Of a stretch of 28,378 nt of DNA, positions 17,255 to 25,651 are shown one piece after another (position 1 is the first letter of the stretch; each line of letters begins with the position of its first letter). The notes beneath the pieces are model-generated. The model was not told where the DNA came from and ran no database searches. It was given only the letters and a program-made list of their open reading frames with translations. The stretch is from contig JAKQGS010000180.1 of the NCBI GenBank assembly GCA_029556045.1, positions 1-28,378 on the forward strand, given 5' to 3'. The DNA comes from Pseudomonadota bacterium. GTDB lineage: Bacteria > Bdellovibrionota > Oligoflexia > Oligoflexales > Oligoflexaceae. The translations under genes and the position numbers were made by a program.

Positions 17255-17635
17255 TCAGAAGTGTTTTTTGTCCTGTAGGACTTCCACCACCTGACTTAAA
17301 ACAAGTTCCTGATTGCGCTCCAGGTTAACGAAGGTTCCACCCATGCGAAACTTCTTGGGGTCAAACCACTTGCATTCGGCCTTGCAAGCCAGTCGCTTGG
17401 GAGCCGCTATCCCCAGTGGCGACAGGGGAATATTAAGCCAGAAGGTGTCACCCACCTTCACATTCATCTCGGAGGTGAATTCCAGTTTATACCCACTCAG
17501 GCTTACATCCAGCAAAACGGCGCTATAACAAAAGAATGGCAAGTCCCGAAACTTGCGAACTTCAACCAGGGCGTGGGAGACAAATCGCTCCTGTCGGGGA
17601 CTCTGGGAATTTGACGACGTTTTGGACTGATTCAC
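17255..17635 (-). CDS. PilZ-domain protein, possible cyclic-di-GMP receptor
   Basis: A single-domain PilZ protein of 126 residues. The second signature LLDVSLSGYKLEF fits the (D/N)xSxxG motif, and the later strand pattern (CKAECKWFDP, FRMGGTFVNL) is typical. The N-terminal RxxxR motif, which holds the c-di-GMP guanines, reads R17-F-V-S-H21 or R14-Q-E-R17, so it is altered. Binding of c-di-GMP is possible but not certain. The first 16 residues are Ser/Gln/Asn-rich and probably disordered. The start is a GTG with a weakly spaced GGAG upstream. It is divergent from the GlpD-type gene and lies ahead of fadI on the same strand; no functional link to fatty-acid oxidation is obvious. Confidence 0.82.
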   Translation of the reverse strand: MNQSKTSSNSQSPRQERFVSHALVEVRKFRDLPFFCYSAVLLDVSLSGYKLEFTSEMNVKVGDTFWLNIPLSPLGIAAPKRLACKAECKWFDPKKFRMGGTFVNLERNQELVLSQVVEVLQDKKHF

Positions 17636-17659
17636 GGGTGAAGGTACTCCAAGACAATC

Positions 17660-17693
17660 TTGATATTAAAAGAATTACTCTCTACATTATAAT
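17660..17693 (+). promoter_or_regulatory. Candidate promoter for the GlpD-type gene
   Basis: TTGATA (17660-17665) is followed after 17 bases by TACATT (17683-17688). A perfect TATAAT overlaps at 17688-17693 but has no good -35. Transcription would begin about 50 bases before the ATG at 17745. The region between the divergent PilZ and glpD genes is A+T-rich. Confidence 0.38.
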
Positions 17694-17744
17694 AAGGCCA
17701 ATGAACATAAGTCTATGTTTCAGAACAAATAATATGGAATACCA

Positions 17745-19061
17745 ATGACGCAGCCTCTCGCTGATCCAGTTCCTTCCCGGGTGCGGGTCCTGATTCTTGG
17801 AGGCGGCATCCATGGCGTCGGTACACTGCATGACTTGGCTTCCCGGGGATGGCGCGACGTGTTTTTGGTGGAAAAAAAGGCCATTGGCTGCGGCACCAGC
17901 TCCCGCTCCACGAAACTGGTCCACGGCGGTTTGCGATATCTGAAAAATCCCCGCGATTTCTCTCTGGTTTCCGAAGCATTACGGGAGCGTCAGATACTGG
18001 CCACTGTCGCAGCTGATCTGGTGCACCCTCTTGAATTGACCCTACCCGTGATGCGTGGTTATGGCCTGCCGGCACCTCTTCTGAAGTTGGGCATGGTTCT
18101 CTATGACCTGTTAGCGGGGAAAGCGCGCATTCACCGGCATCATTTTATCAATGCCTCCGAATTTGCGCGGCGGTATCCCATGCTGCAGGAAGGGAAATTT
18201 TCGGGAGGCTATTCCTTTTGGGACATGCAAACGGATGATTTGGCCCTGGTGCGTCGCGTGGCCTCATCGGCTCGCAATCTGGGAGCCGGCATCAGCGAAA
18301 TGACGCAGGTAGAAAAGATCATTCCGGATCGGGATGGTTGGCTGGTTGATTTGCGCCTGTCCAATGGAAGCATGGTCCGCATAAGTGCGCGATATGTGGT
18401 CAATGCCCTGGGTCCCTGGGCCAATCAAATACTGGAAGATTCTGGCTTGAGTCCGGAATATCGTGGCGTCAATAATGAGGGCGTTCATATCCTCCTCCCC
18501 AACATGGGGCTGCAGTCGGGATTACTCATGCAGTCGCCAGCTGATGGGCGTATTTTTTTCATCCTTCCTTGGCAGGGCCTCACCCTCATTGGCACGACCG
18601 AAGACCTTTATACCGGTGATCCCGACAAACTTGCGGTGCGTGAGGAGTCTATTGAATACCTGATCAAGCGCTGTAATGAGTTTCTAAAGACGAAACTCAG
18701 TACCGGTGATGTTTTGGCGGCGTTTGCAGGACTGCGTTGGCTGGCCCTTGAACCCGGCCGATCCCTGACCAGCCTGTCTCGCCACTTTGTCATAGCGGAG
18801 CAAAGCAGCCAGAGGGGTGTTTTGTACACGATTTACGGTGGGAAATTGACGACCTATCGTCGTTTGGCGGAAATCCTTGGCGACAAGATCTGCCGTAATT
18901 TCGGCGATCACCATGCTTCACAAACCGACCAAACCTCATCCTGGGTTACCGCAGATCAGGATCCCCTCCACGATCTGCATGACAGAAATAGCATGGATCC
19001 GCTGCAGCGTTTTGCCGAGGGGGGTATTACCTATACCCCATTCCATTCCGTATCGGCATAA
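17745..19061 (+). CDS. glpD: FAD-dependent glycerol-3-phosphate dehydrogenase (GlpD type, short)
   Basis: A peripheral inner-membrane flavoenzyme that would oxidise sn-glycerol 3-phosphate to dihydroxyacetone phosphate and pass electrons to quinone. The FAD-binding ILGGGIHGVG (17-26) is followed by GCGTSSRSTKLVHGGLRYL (48-66), the GlpD signature, then FWDMQTDDLALV, VNALGPWANQI, ILPWQGLTLIGTTE, FAGLRWL and YGGKLTTYR. The protein has 438 residues, while most GlpD proteins have 500 or more. The C-terminal DAO_C domain is largely missing, and the tail ends soon after the DAO domain. The reading frame shows no sign of a frameshift. Function as a dehydrogenase is likely; a related FAD oxidase is possible. 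Confidence 0.85.
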   Translation: MTQPLADPVPSRVRVLILGGGIHGVGTLHDLASRGWRDVFLVEKKAIGCGTSSRSTKLVHGGLRYLKNPRDFSLVSEALRERQILATVAADLVHPLELTLPVMRGYGLPAPLLKLGMVLYDLLAGKARIHRHHFINASEFARRYPMLQEGKFSGGYSFWDMQTDDLALVRRVASSARNLGAGISEMTQVEKIIPDRDGWLVDLRLSNGSMVRISARYVVNALGPWANQILEDSGLSPEYRGVNNEGVHILLPNMGLQSGLLMQSPADGRIFFILPWQGLTLIGTTEDLYTGDPDKLAVREESIEYLIKRCNEFLKTKLSTGDVLAAFAGLRWLALEPGRSLTSLSRHFVIAEQSSQRGVLYTIYGGKLTTYRRLAEILGDKICRNFGDHHASQTDQTSSWVTADQDPLHDLHDRNSMDPLQRFAEGGITYTPFHSVSA

Positions 19062-19087
19062 ATCTCACCACATCGATTCCGAATTTT

Positions 19088-20410
19088 TTAGAAAGAATAG
19101 ATATATTCGACAGTGTATTTTTCCGCGTCATTTTTGGTGAAGTCGCTGCCCTTCCAGCCTTTGGGGGTATCAGCTTTAAAAACGACCTTGGTGAGCGCAT
19201 AACTATAGGCCAGCTCACCCGTATACCGTTGCTCCTGATTGAGATAATTCAGAGTGACAAAAGGGAGGTCCTTGCCGATCAAAAGTCCAGACAGCGAAGT
19301 GGATTGTGGTTTCATCTTTTCGTCGTTGCGTTGGGACAGACCCAAAGTGCCCACGAGCGGCATAGAAAAGGTATGGAATACGGCGCTCTTTTTGCCTTCA
19401 CCGTCCGTCAGGTACTCATAACTGTAAAGACCCTCTTTTTGTACCAGAGACAAAGTCATGGGGGGTAACGCTGTGGAAACTCCTTCCGCTGTGGAAGTCA
19501 GGGTTTGGGTATTGTTCTTGGTGGGTCGCAAAGAGCCATTGAAACTCGGGGAGGGTAAACGCACCCACTCCCACAGGTCGGAAACATAACTTTGTGCCGG
19601 AGCTTCCCCCGGATTTTGGTAACGGCTATCAAGGCGGACCCTGTATGGGTTTGAACCATCATCGCGGGGACCGATAGGTTCGACACCCCATGTGGTACGG
19701 GCTTTGGGTGCGTTTACAAAGCGGGCCAGTTCCTCATCAGTTGAGGTGGTCGCGGCAGAGTAATACGCCTGCAGGTACTTTTGCGTGCTGGGTTCGATAT
19801 TTTTCAGAACCAGTCCATATTGAACCTGTTTGCGTGGGACGGGAGCAGCGGGTGATGCGCTGCTGAACATGGCGCTGAAATCAAGATTGAAGTTGATGCG
19901 GGGATTCTGCAAAGAGGACAACAGTTCATTCTGATTCATCAGTTTTTTCTGCAGCAGTGTTTTGCTGGAATTTTTCAAATGCTGCATGGGAGCGGACTCG
20001 CTCACATTCACCCGCGCGGCTTCGGTAGAGGGTTCGGGGGTCAGAACCGACCACTGCAGGTAAGTCAGACGCGCACGGTCGGGAGCCCCAGGATCAACCG
20101 CATTGGAGCGAAGCCCCTTGTAGGTTCCATCGTCTGCGGTCAGGGCCTTCATGAAACCCACGACATATTGGTCAAAAGCCTGGCGCAGCCCATCAGCATG
20201 GGACGTGGGCACTGGTTTTTTCAGCTCTTCCCTGAGGGAAAACTCTGACTGGCGGACCTCTTTGGTGAAGTTCATGTCGGCCTGATATTGAACCGGCTGG
20301 GGAATCTCCTGAGCGTGAACCGGCAGACCACCACTCAATAGAGTCAAGGCACCCATGGCGATGGCCAGAGGTGAATAGCCGGTGTGTTTTCGGTGACTCC
20401 AACGTCCCAT
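19088..20410 (-). CDS. Secreted protein of unknown function with outer-membrane-like C-terminus
   Basis: I do not recognise this 440-residue protein. A signal peptide is clear (MGRWSHRKHTG, hydrophobic segment to about 30, cleavage near VHAQE at 31-35). The next 200 residues are polar, partly helical, and contain Ser/Ala/Pro-rich stretches. The last 150 or so alternate hydrophobic and polar residues (LFVTLNYLNQEQ-like strands such as GELAYSYALTKVVFKA), and the chain ends in YTVEYIYSF. A terminal Phe after an alternating strand is the usual signal for BAM-mediated insertion, so an outer-membrane location is inferred. A good Shine-Dalgarno (AGGAAG) precedes the ATG at 20410. It converges with the glpD-type gene (26-bp gap) and diverges from ileS. 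Confidence 0.75.
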   Translation of the reverse strand: MGRWSHRKHTGYSPLAIAMGALTLLSGGLPVHAQEIPQPVQYQADMNFTKEVRQSEFSLREELKKPVPTSHADGLRQAFDQYVVGFMKALTADDGTYKGLRSNAVDPGAPDRARLTYLQWSVLTPEPSTEAARVNVSESAPMQHLKNSSKTLLQKKLMNQNELLSSLQNPRINFNLDFSAMFSSASPAAPVPRKQVQYGLVLKNIEPSTQKYLQAYYSAATTSTDEELARFVNAPKARTTWGVEPIGPRDDGSNPYRVRLDSRYQNPGEAPAQSYVSDLWEWVRLPSPSFNGSLRPTKNNTQTLTSTAEGVSTALPPMTLSLVQKEGLYSYEYLTDGEGKKSAVFHTFSMPLVGTLGLSQRNDEKMKPQSTSLSGLLIGKDLPFVTLNYLNQEQRYTGELAYSYALTKVVFKADTPKGWKGSDFTKNDAEKYTVEYIYSF

Positions 20411-20703
20411 AGCTTCCTAACTTCCCTATATTTTTGTGTGAATGACCCGTTTTTGCCCTTACTCAGACAAGGCGTTATAGGGAACGCACCTGCAAGGATA
20501 GGGCCAGCCTCAAACTTTAATGGAATCAACAAATTACTAAATAAATTGTAATGAAATATTAAATATACCTTAAAAGGTTTATAACATCTGTTAAAATATT
20601 ATGCAATAGTTTAGTTGCGTGCATTCTGGAGGCAGAAAGGTTAGTTTATTCAGGACAACCGCGGTTATATTTTGTAATTCATTGATTTAATAGGATATTT
20701 TTC
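20411..20703. promoter_or_regulatory. A+T-rich divergent region upstream of ileS
   Basis: This 293-bp gap separates ileS from the divergent secreted-protein gene. Positions 20520-20615 are strongly A+T-rich and include TAAAAT at 20592-20597, a possible plus-strand -10 box with a weak -35. A perfect 10-bp palindrome follows at 20657-20666. AGGA at 20692-20695 is the likely ileS ribosome binding site. I see no leader peptide, tRNA or terminator hairpin. Confidence 0.35.
20657..20666. repeat. Perfect palindrome AACCGCGGTT in the ileS leader region
   Basis: A 10-bp self-complementary site 37 bp upstream of the ileS start, G+C-rich within an A+T-rich region. It has no loop and no following T-run, so it is not a terminator. 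It might bind a dimeric regulator, or may be chance. Confidence 0.3.
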
Positions 20704-23700
20704 ATGAGAAAGGTCACTCCCGAAATCAGCTTCCCGCAAATGGAAGTTAACCTGCTGGAACAATGGGAGAAAAACAGGGTTTTTGAGCAATCTGTTGAGA
20801 ATCGTCGCGGTTCTCAGGAGTTTTCCTTTTACGATGGCCCTCCCTTTGCCAACGGACTGCCTCACTACGGGCACCTTTTAGCCAATACCATTAAAGACAT
20901 CGTGCCCCGTTATTGGACGATGCGTGGTCGGCGGGTCGAACGGCGTTTTGGTTGGGATTGCCACGGGTTACCGGTGGAGTACGAGATTGAAAAACGCGAA
21001 GGCCTGAAGGGTCGTACCGACATTCTGGCGCTGGGAATCCCCCAGTTCAACGAGATGTGTCGCTCGTCCGTGCTGCACTATACCGCTGAATGGCAGAAAA
21101 CCATCACACGACTGGGGCGCTGGGTATCCTGGGAAAATCAATATCGCACCATGGATCCTGACTTTATGGAGTCAGTCTGGTGGGTTTTTAAAAGCCTCTT
21201 CGATAAAGGTTTGGTCTATCGTAGCCACAAGGTGGTGCCATATTCTCCGCGCATTACCGCGGTCCTCTCCAATTTTGAAGCAAATCAGAATTATAAGGAT
21301 GTGCAGGACCCTGCCATCGTCGTGAAATTCAAGCTGTCTCATGACGATGCGCATCTGTTGGCCTGGACCACGACCCCCTGGACATTGGTATCAAACCTGG
21401 GTTTGGCGGTTGGCGGCGATATTGATTACGTGCGCGTGCGGGATCATGAGACCGGTGAGGTTTATATCCTGGCGGAAAAACGCCTGGAGAGTGTTTATAA
21501 GCCAAAGGGCAAGGATAAGGCTCCCGCTTACGACGTTTTACAACAATGCAAAGGGTCGGAACTTGCGGGGCTCACCTATGAGCCCCTATATCCCCATTTC
21601 AAAAACCAACCGCATGCGTTTCGGGTTCTGGCCGGTGATTTTGTCAGCACTGAGGATGGAACCGGCATTGTGCACATGGCGCCAGCATTTGGTGAGGATG
21701 ACTTCCGCCTTTGCCGTGAAGCCGGCATTGAATTGGTGGATCCTCTCGACGATGAAGGACGTTTTACGGACCAGGTGCCGGAATACCAGGGTCAGTTTGT
21801 GAAAGATGCCGACAAAAACATCATCAAAGAATTAAAGGATCGGCATAAAATCCTGCGCCACGACACCATTGTCCACAGCTACCCCATGTGTGAGCGGACC
21901 GACACACCGCTGATCTATCGGGCGATCCCGGCGTGGTACGTGTCCGTTGAAAAAATCAAAGACGAGCTGGTGGCTAACAATCAGGAAATCAACTGGGTGC
22001 CAGCTCATATCAAAAACGGGCGCATGGGCAAATGGCTGGAAAATGCCCGCGATTGGGCCATCTCCCGCAACCGCTTCTGGGGAACGCCCTTGCCTATCTG
22101 GGTCTGTGAAAAGGATGACTCGCACATCCGATGCCTTGGTTCGATTGCAGAGCTGCAGGAGGCCACAGGGGCTAAGGTTACCGACCTTCACAAACACTAT
22201 GTGGATGATCTCACGATGTCCTGCGGTCAGTGCGGCAAAACGATGCGCCGCATTCCCGAGGTTTTTGATTGCTGGTTCGAATCCGGCTCCATGCCCTATG
22301 CTCAACTCCATTATCCGTTTGAAAACAAAGAGCGGTTTGAACACGTTTTTCCCGCGGATTTTATCGCCGAAGGACTGGATCAGACCCGCGGGTGGTTTTA
22401 CACCCTGGCGGTGCTTTCCACCGCCCTGTTCAACAAGCCGGCATTTAAAAACGTGGTGGTGAATGGACTGATCCTGGCTGAGGATGGCAGAAAGATGTCC
22501 AAACGGTGGCGGAACTTCACGCCGCCCGAGGAATTGCTAGGACAGTTTGGTGCCGACAGCATCCGTCTCTATATGTTGAATTCCGCCGTGCTTCGTGGCG
22601 AGGATTTGAAGTTTTCCAACCAGGGCGTCAAAGACATCACGCGGGCAGCTCTGCTTCCCCTGTGGAATGCCTATAGTTTTCTGACCACCTATGCCGATGC
22701 GGATTCCTGGAAGCCCGATGCCTCCCTGGCAGCCGGAAAGGCTCCGCAAGTCACCCAGGAGCTTGATCGTTGGATTATCTCCCGTCTGAACACCACGGTG
22801 GGCCGCGTCCATGAGGAGATGGAAGCCTACAACCTATTTAACGTGGTGCCGGTGATTCTGGGTTTTGTGGAGGATTTAACCAACTGGTACATCCGCCTCA
22901 GCCGTCGGCGTTTCTGGGGTGGATCGGGTACGCTGTCTGAAGACAGTCGTCAGGCTTATGAAACCCTGTATTTTGTTCTGCTGAATTTCACCAAGATTAT
23001 CGCCCCGTTTACGCCCTTTGTGGCGGATGAAATGCACCAGGGTCTGGTGGATGGCCTCAAGGGAGTACCCGCTTCGGTTCACCTGACAGATATTCCAGTG
23101 TTCCATTCCGAGCGGGTTGATGCCGCATTGGAGGAACGTATGGCGCTGGTGCGGCGCGTTGCGGAAATGGGGCGTCAGCTGCGGGCTAAACATCAGATCA
23201 AAACCCGTCAGGTGCTGCCCGGCATGCTGGTGATAGCGCGCAAGCAGTCGGAATTGGATTTTTTGCAGAAATCCCTCACACTGCTGAAAAATGAGCTGAA
23301 CGTCAAAGATGTGACCTTTTCAACCGAAGAAACCCGGTATGTGAATTTGTCCCTCAAGCCGAATTTGCGTACGCTGGGTAAAAAACTAGGCAGCCAGCTC
23401 AAATCCGTGAAAGACAAGCTGGAGGCCATGAATGCCCAACCGGCCCAGGTGGCCGCGTTTCTGCAACAGGTCGAAGACCGTGGAGAGGTGGAATTTGAAG
23501 GTGTGGTTCTGTCGCTGGAAGATCTTTTGATCGACCGCGGTCCCAAGGACGATCGTTTGATAGCCACCGACCGGGGTGTCACCGTACTGCTGGATACTCA
23601 TCTGACAGAAGAGCTGATCCAGGAGGGTCTGGCCCGTGAGGTCGTCAATCGGATCCAGAACATGCGTAAGGATGCAGGCTTGGATGTGACCGATCGCATT

Positions 23701-23889
23701 CGCCTGACGGCCATGGCCAGCCTGCGCCTGCAGACCGCCATCGAGCAGAACAAAGAATACATCTGCGATGAGACCCTGGCGGATACCCTGCAGCTGCAAA
23801 CGCAGGCCCCGGAGCCCGCGGGCTTTCGCCATCACGTCTCGTTTGACATCGATGGCGAGACGTTGGTGCTTGGCCTGGTCAAAGCCTAG
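20704..23889 (+). CDS. ileS: Isoleucyl-tRNA synthetase, eukaryal-like (type 2)
   Basis: A class-I aminoacyl-tRNA synthetase that charges tRNA-Ile. At 1061 residues it is longer than the common bacterial type (about 930-940). Its N-terminus FYDGPPFANGLPHYGH (42-57, HIGH motif as H54-Y-G-H57) and GWDCHGLPVEYEIE follow the eukaryal/type-2 pattern. The KMSKR loop is at 597-601 (KMSKRWRNF). The large CP1 editing insertion is present (TTTPWTLVSNLGLAV and GTGIVHMAPAFGEDD), and a CxxC occurs in MSCGQCGK. A long C-terminal anticodon-binding region completes it. Type-2 enzymes are known for low sensitivity to mupirocin. It is the only ileS in the window, and the next gene begins one base after its stop codon. 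Confidence 0.97.
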   Translation: MRKVTPEISFPQMEVNLLEQWEKNRVFEQSVENRRGSQEFSFYDGPPFANGLPHYGHLLANTIKDIVPRYWTMRGRRVERRFGWDCHGLPVEYEIEKREGLKGRTDILALGIPQFNEMCRSSVLHYTAEWQKTITRLGRWVSWENQYRTMDPDFMESVWWVFKSLFDKGLVYRSHKVVPYSPRITAVLSNFEANQNYKDVQDPAIVVKFKLSHDDAHLLAWTTTPWTLVSNLGLAVGGDIDYVRVRDHETGEVYILAEKRLESVYKPKGKDKAPAYDVLQQCKGSELAGLTYEPLYPHFKNQPHAFRVLAGDFVSTEDGTGIVHMAPAFGEDDFRLCREAGIELVDPLDDEGRFTDQVPEYQGQFVKDADKNIIKELKDRHKILRHDTIVHSYPMCERTDTPLIYRAIPAWYVSVEKIKDELVANNQEINWVPAHIKNGRMGKWLENARDWAISRNRFWGTPLPIWVCEKDDSHIRCLGSIAELQEATGAKVTDLHKHYVDDLTMSCGQCGKTMRRIPEVFDCWFESGSMPYAQLHYPFENKERFEHVFPADFIAEGLDQTRGWFYTLAVLSTALFNKPAFKNVVVNGLILAEDGRKMSKRWRNFTPPEELLGQFGADSIRLYMLNSAVLRGEDLKFSNQGVKDITRAALLPLWNAYSFLTTYADADSWKPDASLAAGKAPQVTQELDRWIISRLNTTVGRVHEEMEAYNLFNVVPVILGFVEDLTNWYIRLSRRRFWGGSGTLSEDSRQAYETLYFVLLNFTKIIAPFTPFVADEMHQGLVDGLKGVPASVHLTDIPVFHSERVDAALEERMALVRRVAEMGRQLRAKHQIKTRQVLPGMLVIARKQSELDFLQKSLTLLKNELNVKDVTFSTEETRYVNLSLKPNLRTLGKKLGSQLKSVKDKLEAMNAQPAQVAAFLQQVEDRGEVEFEGVVLSLEDLLIDRGPKDDRLIATDRGVTVLLDTHLTEELIQEGLAREVVNRIQNMRKDAGLDVTDRIRLTAMASLRLQTAIEQNKEYICDETLADTLQLQTQAPEPAGFRHHVSFDIDGETLVLGLVKA

Positions 23890-23890
23890 G

Positions 23891-24934
23891 ATGTGGGTCT
23901 ATGTAAGGGCTTGCAGCCAGCTATTGCTGGCTGTTTTGCTCCTGATGACCAGCTCCTGTTATGTAACCCGGCAGGCGTGGCATCAAAACAATCTGATCAA
24001 CAGCCGGCAAAAACTGGATGAAGTGATTGCCAGTGAAGGCACGCCTTCAGAGGTGCGGCAGAAGCTGGCTTTTCTTAAACAGATTTTGGCGTTTGCCCAG
24101 GGGCAGGGGCAAAACCTCGACCATGCCTATCGTTATTACGTGGATACCCGTGGCCAGCCGGTATCCTACCTGCTGCAAGCCGCATATGCGGATCGGCTGG
24201 AGTCAAAGACCTGGTGGTTTCCCATCGTTGGTCAGGTTCCCTATCTGGGGTTTTACGCATTGGCGGATCGGGAGCGGGACGCGGCCCAGCTGGAATCCCA
24301 AGGCTTTGACATTTACCGGGGCGAAGTCGGAGCTTTTTCAAGTTTGGGGTGGTTTGAGGACCCGATTTTTTCCCCCATGATTCAGCGCTCCGATGTGGAC
24401 CTTGCTCATCTTTTTTTTCACGAGCTGACTCATCGAACTTTGTGGATCCCCGGATCGGTGGAGTTTAACGAGAATATGGCTGAATTTGTGGCGGATCAAC
24501 TGGTTGAGCTTTTTTTTCAATCCCTGCAACGCTCGCAGGAACTGCAGCAGTGGCTGGTGGAGCGCGATGACAAGGTGCGTTTTCATCAGTGGCTGACGCA
24601 GCTGCGGGAGGCCCTCAAAAAAAGCTACGACCAGCCAGAGCGAAGCTCCGCGGAAAAGCTGCAGGAAAAATCCCGCATATTTGCCCGCTATCTTGGGCCG
24701 GAATATCCAGTCTTTAAAAGCGAGCGGTACCAAAAAATAAATAAGATCAAATGGAATAATGCGACGGTGCTCGGCATGAGTCTTTATTCGCCCGATACCG
24801 CCAAACTCAAGCAGGCCTACCAATGTACGGGTGTTACCACCATCGGGCAATTTTTAACAAAGCTTGAGACGATGGCAGGCCGCTATGAGCAACCGGAACA
24901 GGCATTGGATGCCATGTGCGCCAGCAAATCATAG
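23891..24934 (+). CDS. Predicted aminopeptidase lipoprotein (HExxH zinc peptidase)
   Basis: A 347-residue protein of the putative aminopeptidase family (Pfam Aminopep, COG4324, from memory). The N-terminus MWVYVRACSQLLLAVLLLMTSSC is a lipoprotein-like signal with C23 as the likely lipidated residue, although the -3 position is Thr rather than Leu. Zinc motif: H177-E178-L-T-H181 in FFHELTHRTLW, followed by the NENMAEF segment (193-199) that should supply the third ligand. The remainder is helical. The open frame begins at 23768 inside ileS. The ATG at 23891, one base after the ileS stop, gives the signal peptide and is preferred. Substrate unknown; a periplasmic peptidase role is inference. 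Confidence 0.85.
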   Translation: MWVYVRACSQLLLAVLLLMTSSCYVTRQAWHQNNLINSRQKLDEVIASEGTPSEVRQKLAFLKQILAFAQGQGQNLDHAYRYYVDTRGQPVSYLLQAAYADRLESKTWWFPIVGQVPYLGFYALADRERDAAQLESQGFDIYRGEVGAFSSLGWFEDPIFSPMIQRSDVDLAHLFFHELTHRTLWIPGSVEFNENMAEFVADQLVELFFQSLQRSQELQQWLVERDDKVRFHQWLTQLREALKKSYDQPERSSAEKLQEKSRIFARYLGPEYPVFKSERYQKINKIKWNNATVLGMSLYSPDTAKLKQAYQCTGVTTIGQFLTKLETMAGRYEQPEQALDAMCASKS

Positions 24935-24955
24935 GTTATACAGGGAACAAGTTTC

Positions 24956-25651
24956 ATGTGGATTGACGATGATGTTTTAAAACGATGTGACCAGGATCTC
25001 GCCGTTCAACAATGGGTTCCGCAGTCACTCATGGTTGTTTTGGGGAGCAGCAACCGGGCTGAGATTGAGGTCCACGAGGATTCCTGCGAACGGATGAACG
25101 TCCCGGTGCTCAAACGTTACGGGGGTGGCGGCACGGTTGTGCTTTACCCCGGTTGTCTGGTGATTTCGGTGGGAGCTTGGGTGGGGCGGTGGTTTGAAAA
25201 CGCCCTGTATTTCAGACTGCTCAATCAGGCGGTGATCGACGCACTTTCCTGTCGATGGCCTCTGCTTCAGGATCTGGGGCAGCGTGGCCACAGTGACATC
25301 GTCTGGCGTGAGCAAAAAGTTGGGGGAACCTCCCTGTTTCGTAGCCGCAATTACCTGCTCTATCAGGCCTCGCTGCTGATCCACGCGGACTTTGATTTGA
25401 TTGATCAGGTGTTGGCCCATCCCTCAAAAGAACCGGACTATCGACAGGGGCGTCGCCATCGTGAGTTTTTGACCGACCTGCGCACCGCTTTGCACGCTTC
25501 GGAACTTACTGCAGGGGACGTGCTGGTTCATATGGAGACTCATCTGCAGGAGACGATTCGGCAAAGGCTTGGATCGGAACTGGTGTCCAGTTTTCCGGAC
25601 CAGGTTTCCCACCTCCTTAAGCGGGTGGCATCGGCTGGGGGGACCCTTTGA
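24956..25651 (+). CDS. Lipoate-protein ligase A/biotin ligase-family protein
   Basis: A 231-residue protein of the BPL/LplA/LipB fold, which transfers lipoyl or related acyl groups to lysines of carrier domains. Visible motifs are VVLGSSN (27-33), VPVLKRYGGGGTVVLYPGCLV (49-69; the family has R-R-x-S-G-G-G), and DIVWREQKVGGTS with the expected catalytic lysine K121. It lacks the separate C-terminal lipoate-binding domain of E. coli LplA and is shorter than most ligases. No lipoyl-carrier protein or lipA/lipB is nearby. The start ATG follows AGGGAA. The 3' end overlaps the convergent membrane-protein gene by 35 bp. The exact substrate is not determinable here. Confidence 0.82.
   Translation: MWIDDDVLKRCDQDLAVQQWVPQSLMVVLGSSNRAEIEVHEDSCERMNVPVLKRYGGGGTVVLYPGCLVISVGAWVGRWFENALYFRLLNQAVIDALSCRWPLLQDLGQRGHSDIVWREQKVGGTSLFRSRNYLLYQASLLIHADFDLIDQVLAHPSKEPDYRQGRRHREFLTDLRTALHASELTAGDVLVHMETHLQETIRQRLGSELVSSFPDQVSHLLKRVASAGGTL

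Noticed and set aside
20640..20703. T-box riboswitch ahead of ileS, suggested by an ACCGCGG string
   Set aside because: Only the ACCGCGG part resembles the T-box sequence. The GGGTGG half, stem I elements and a terminator/antiterminator pair are missing.
21832..22344. Minus-strand 170-codon open frame
   Set aside because: It is antisense to the catalytic core of ileS and has no recognisable features.
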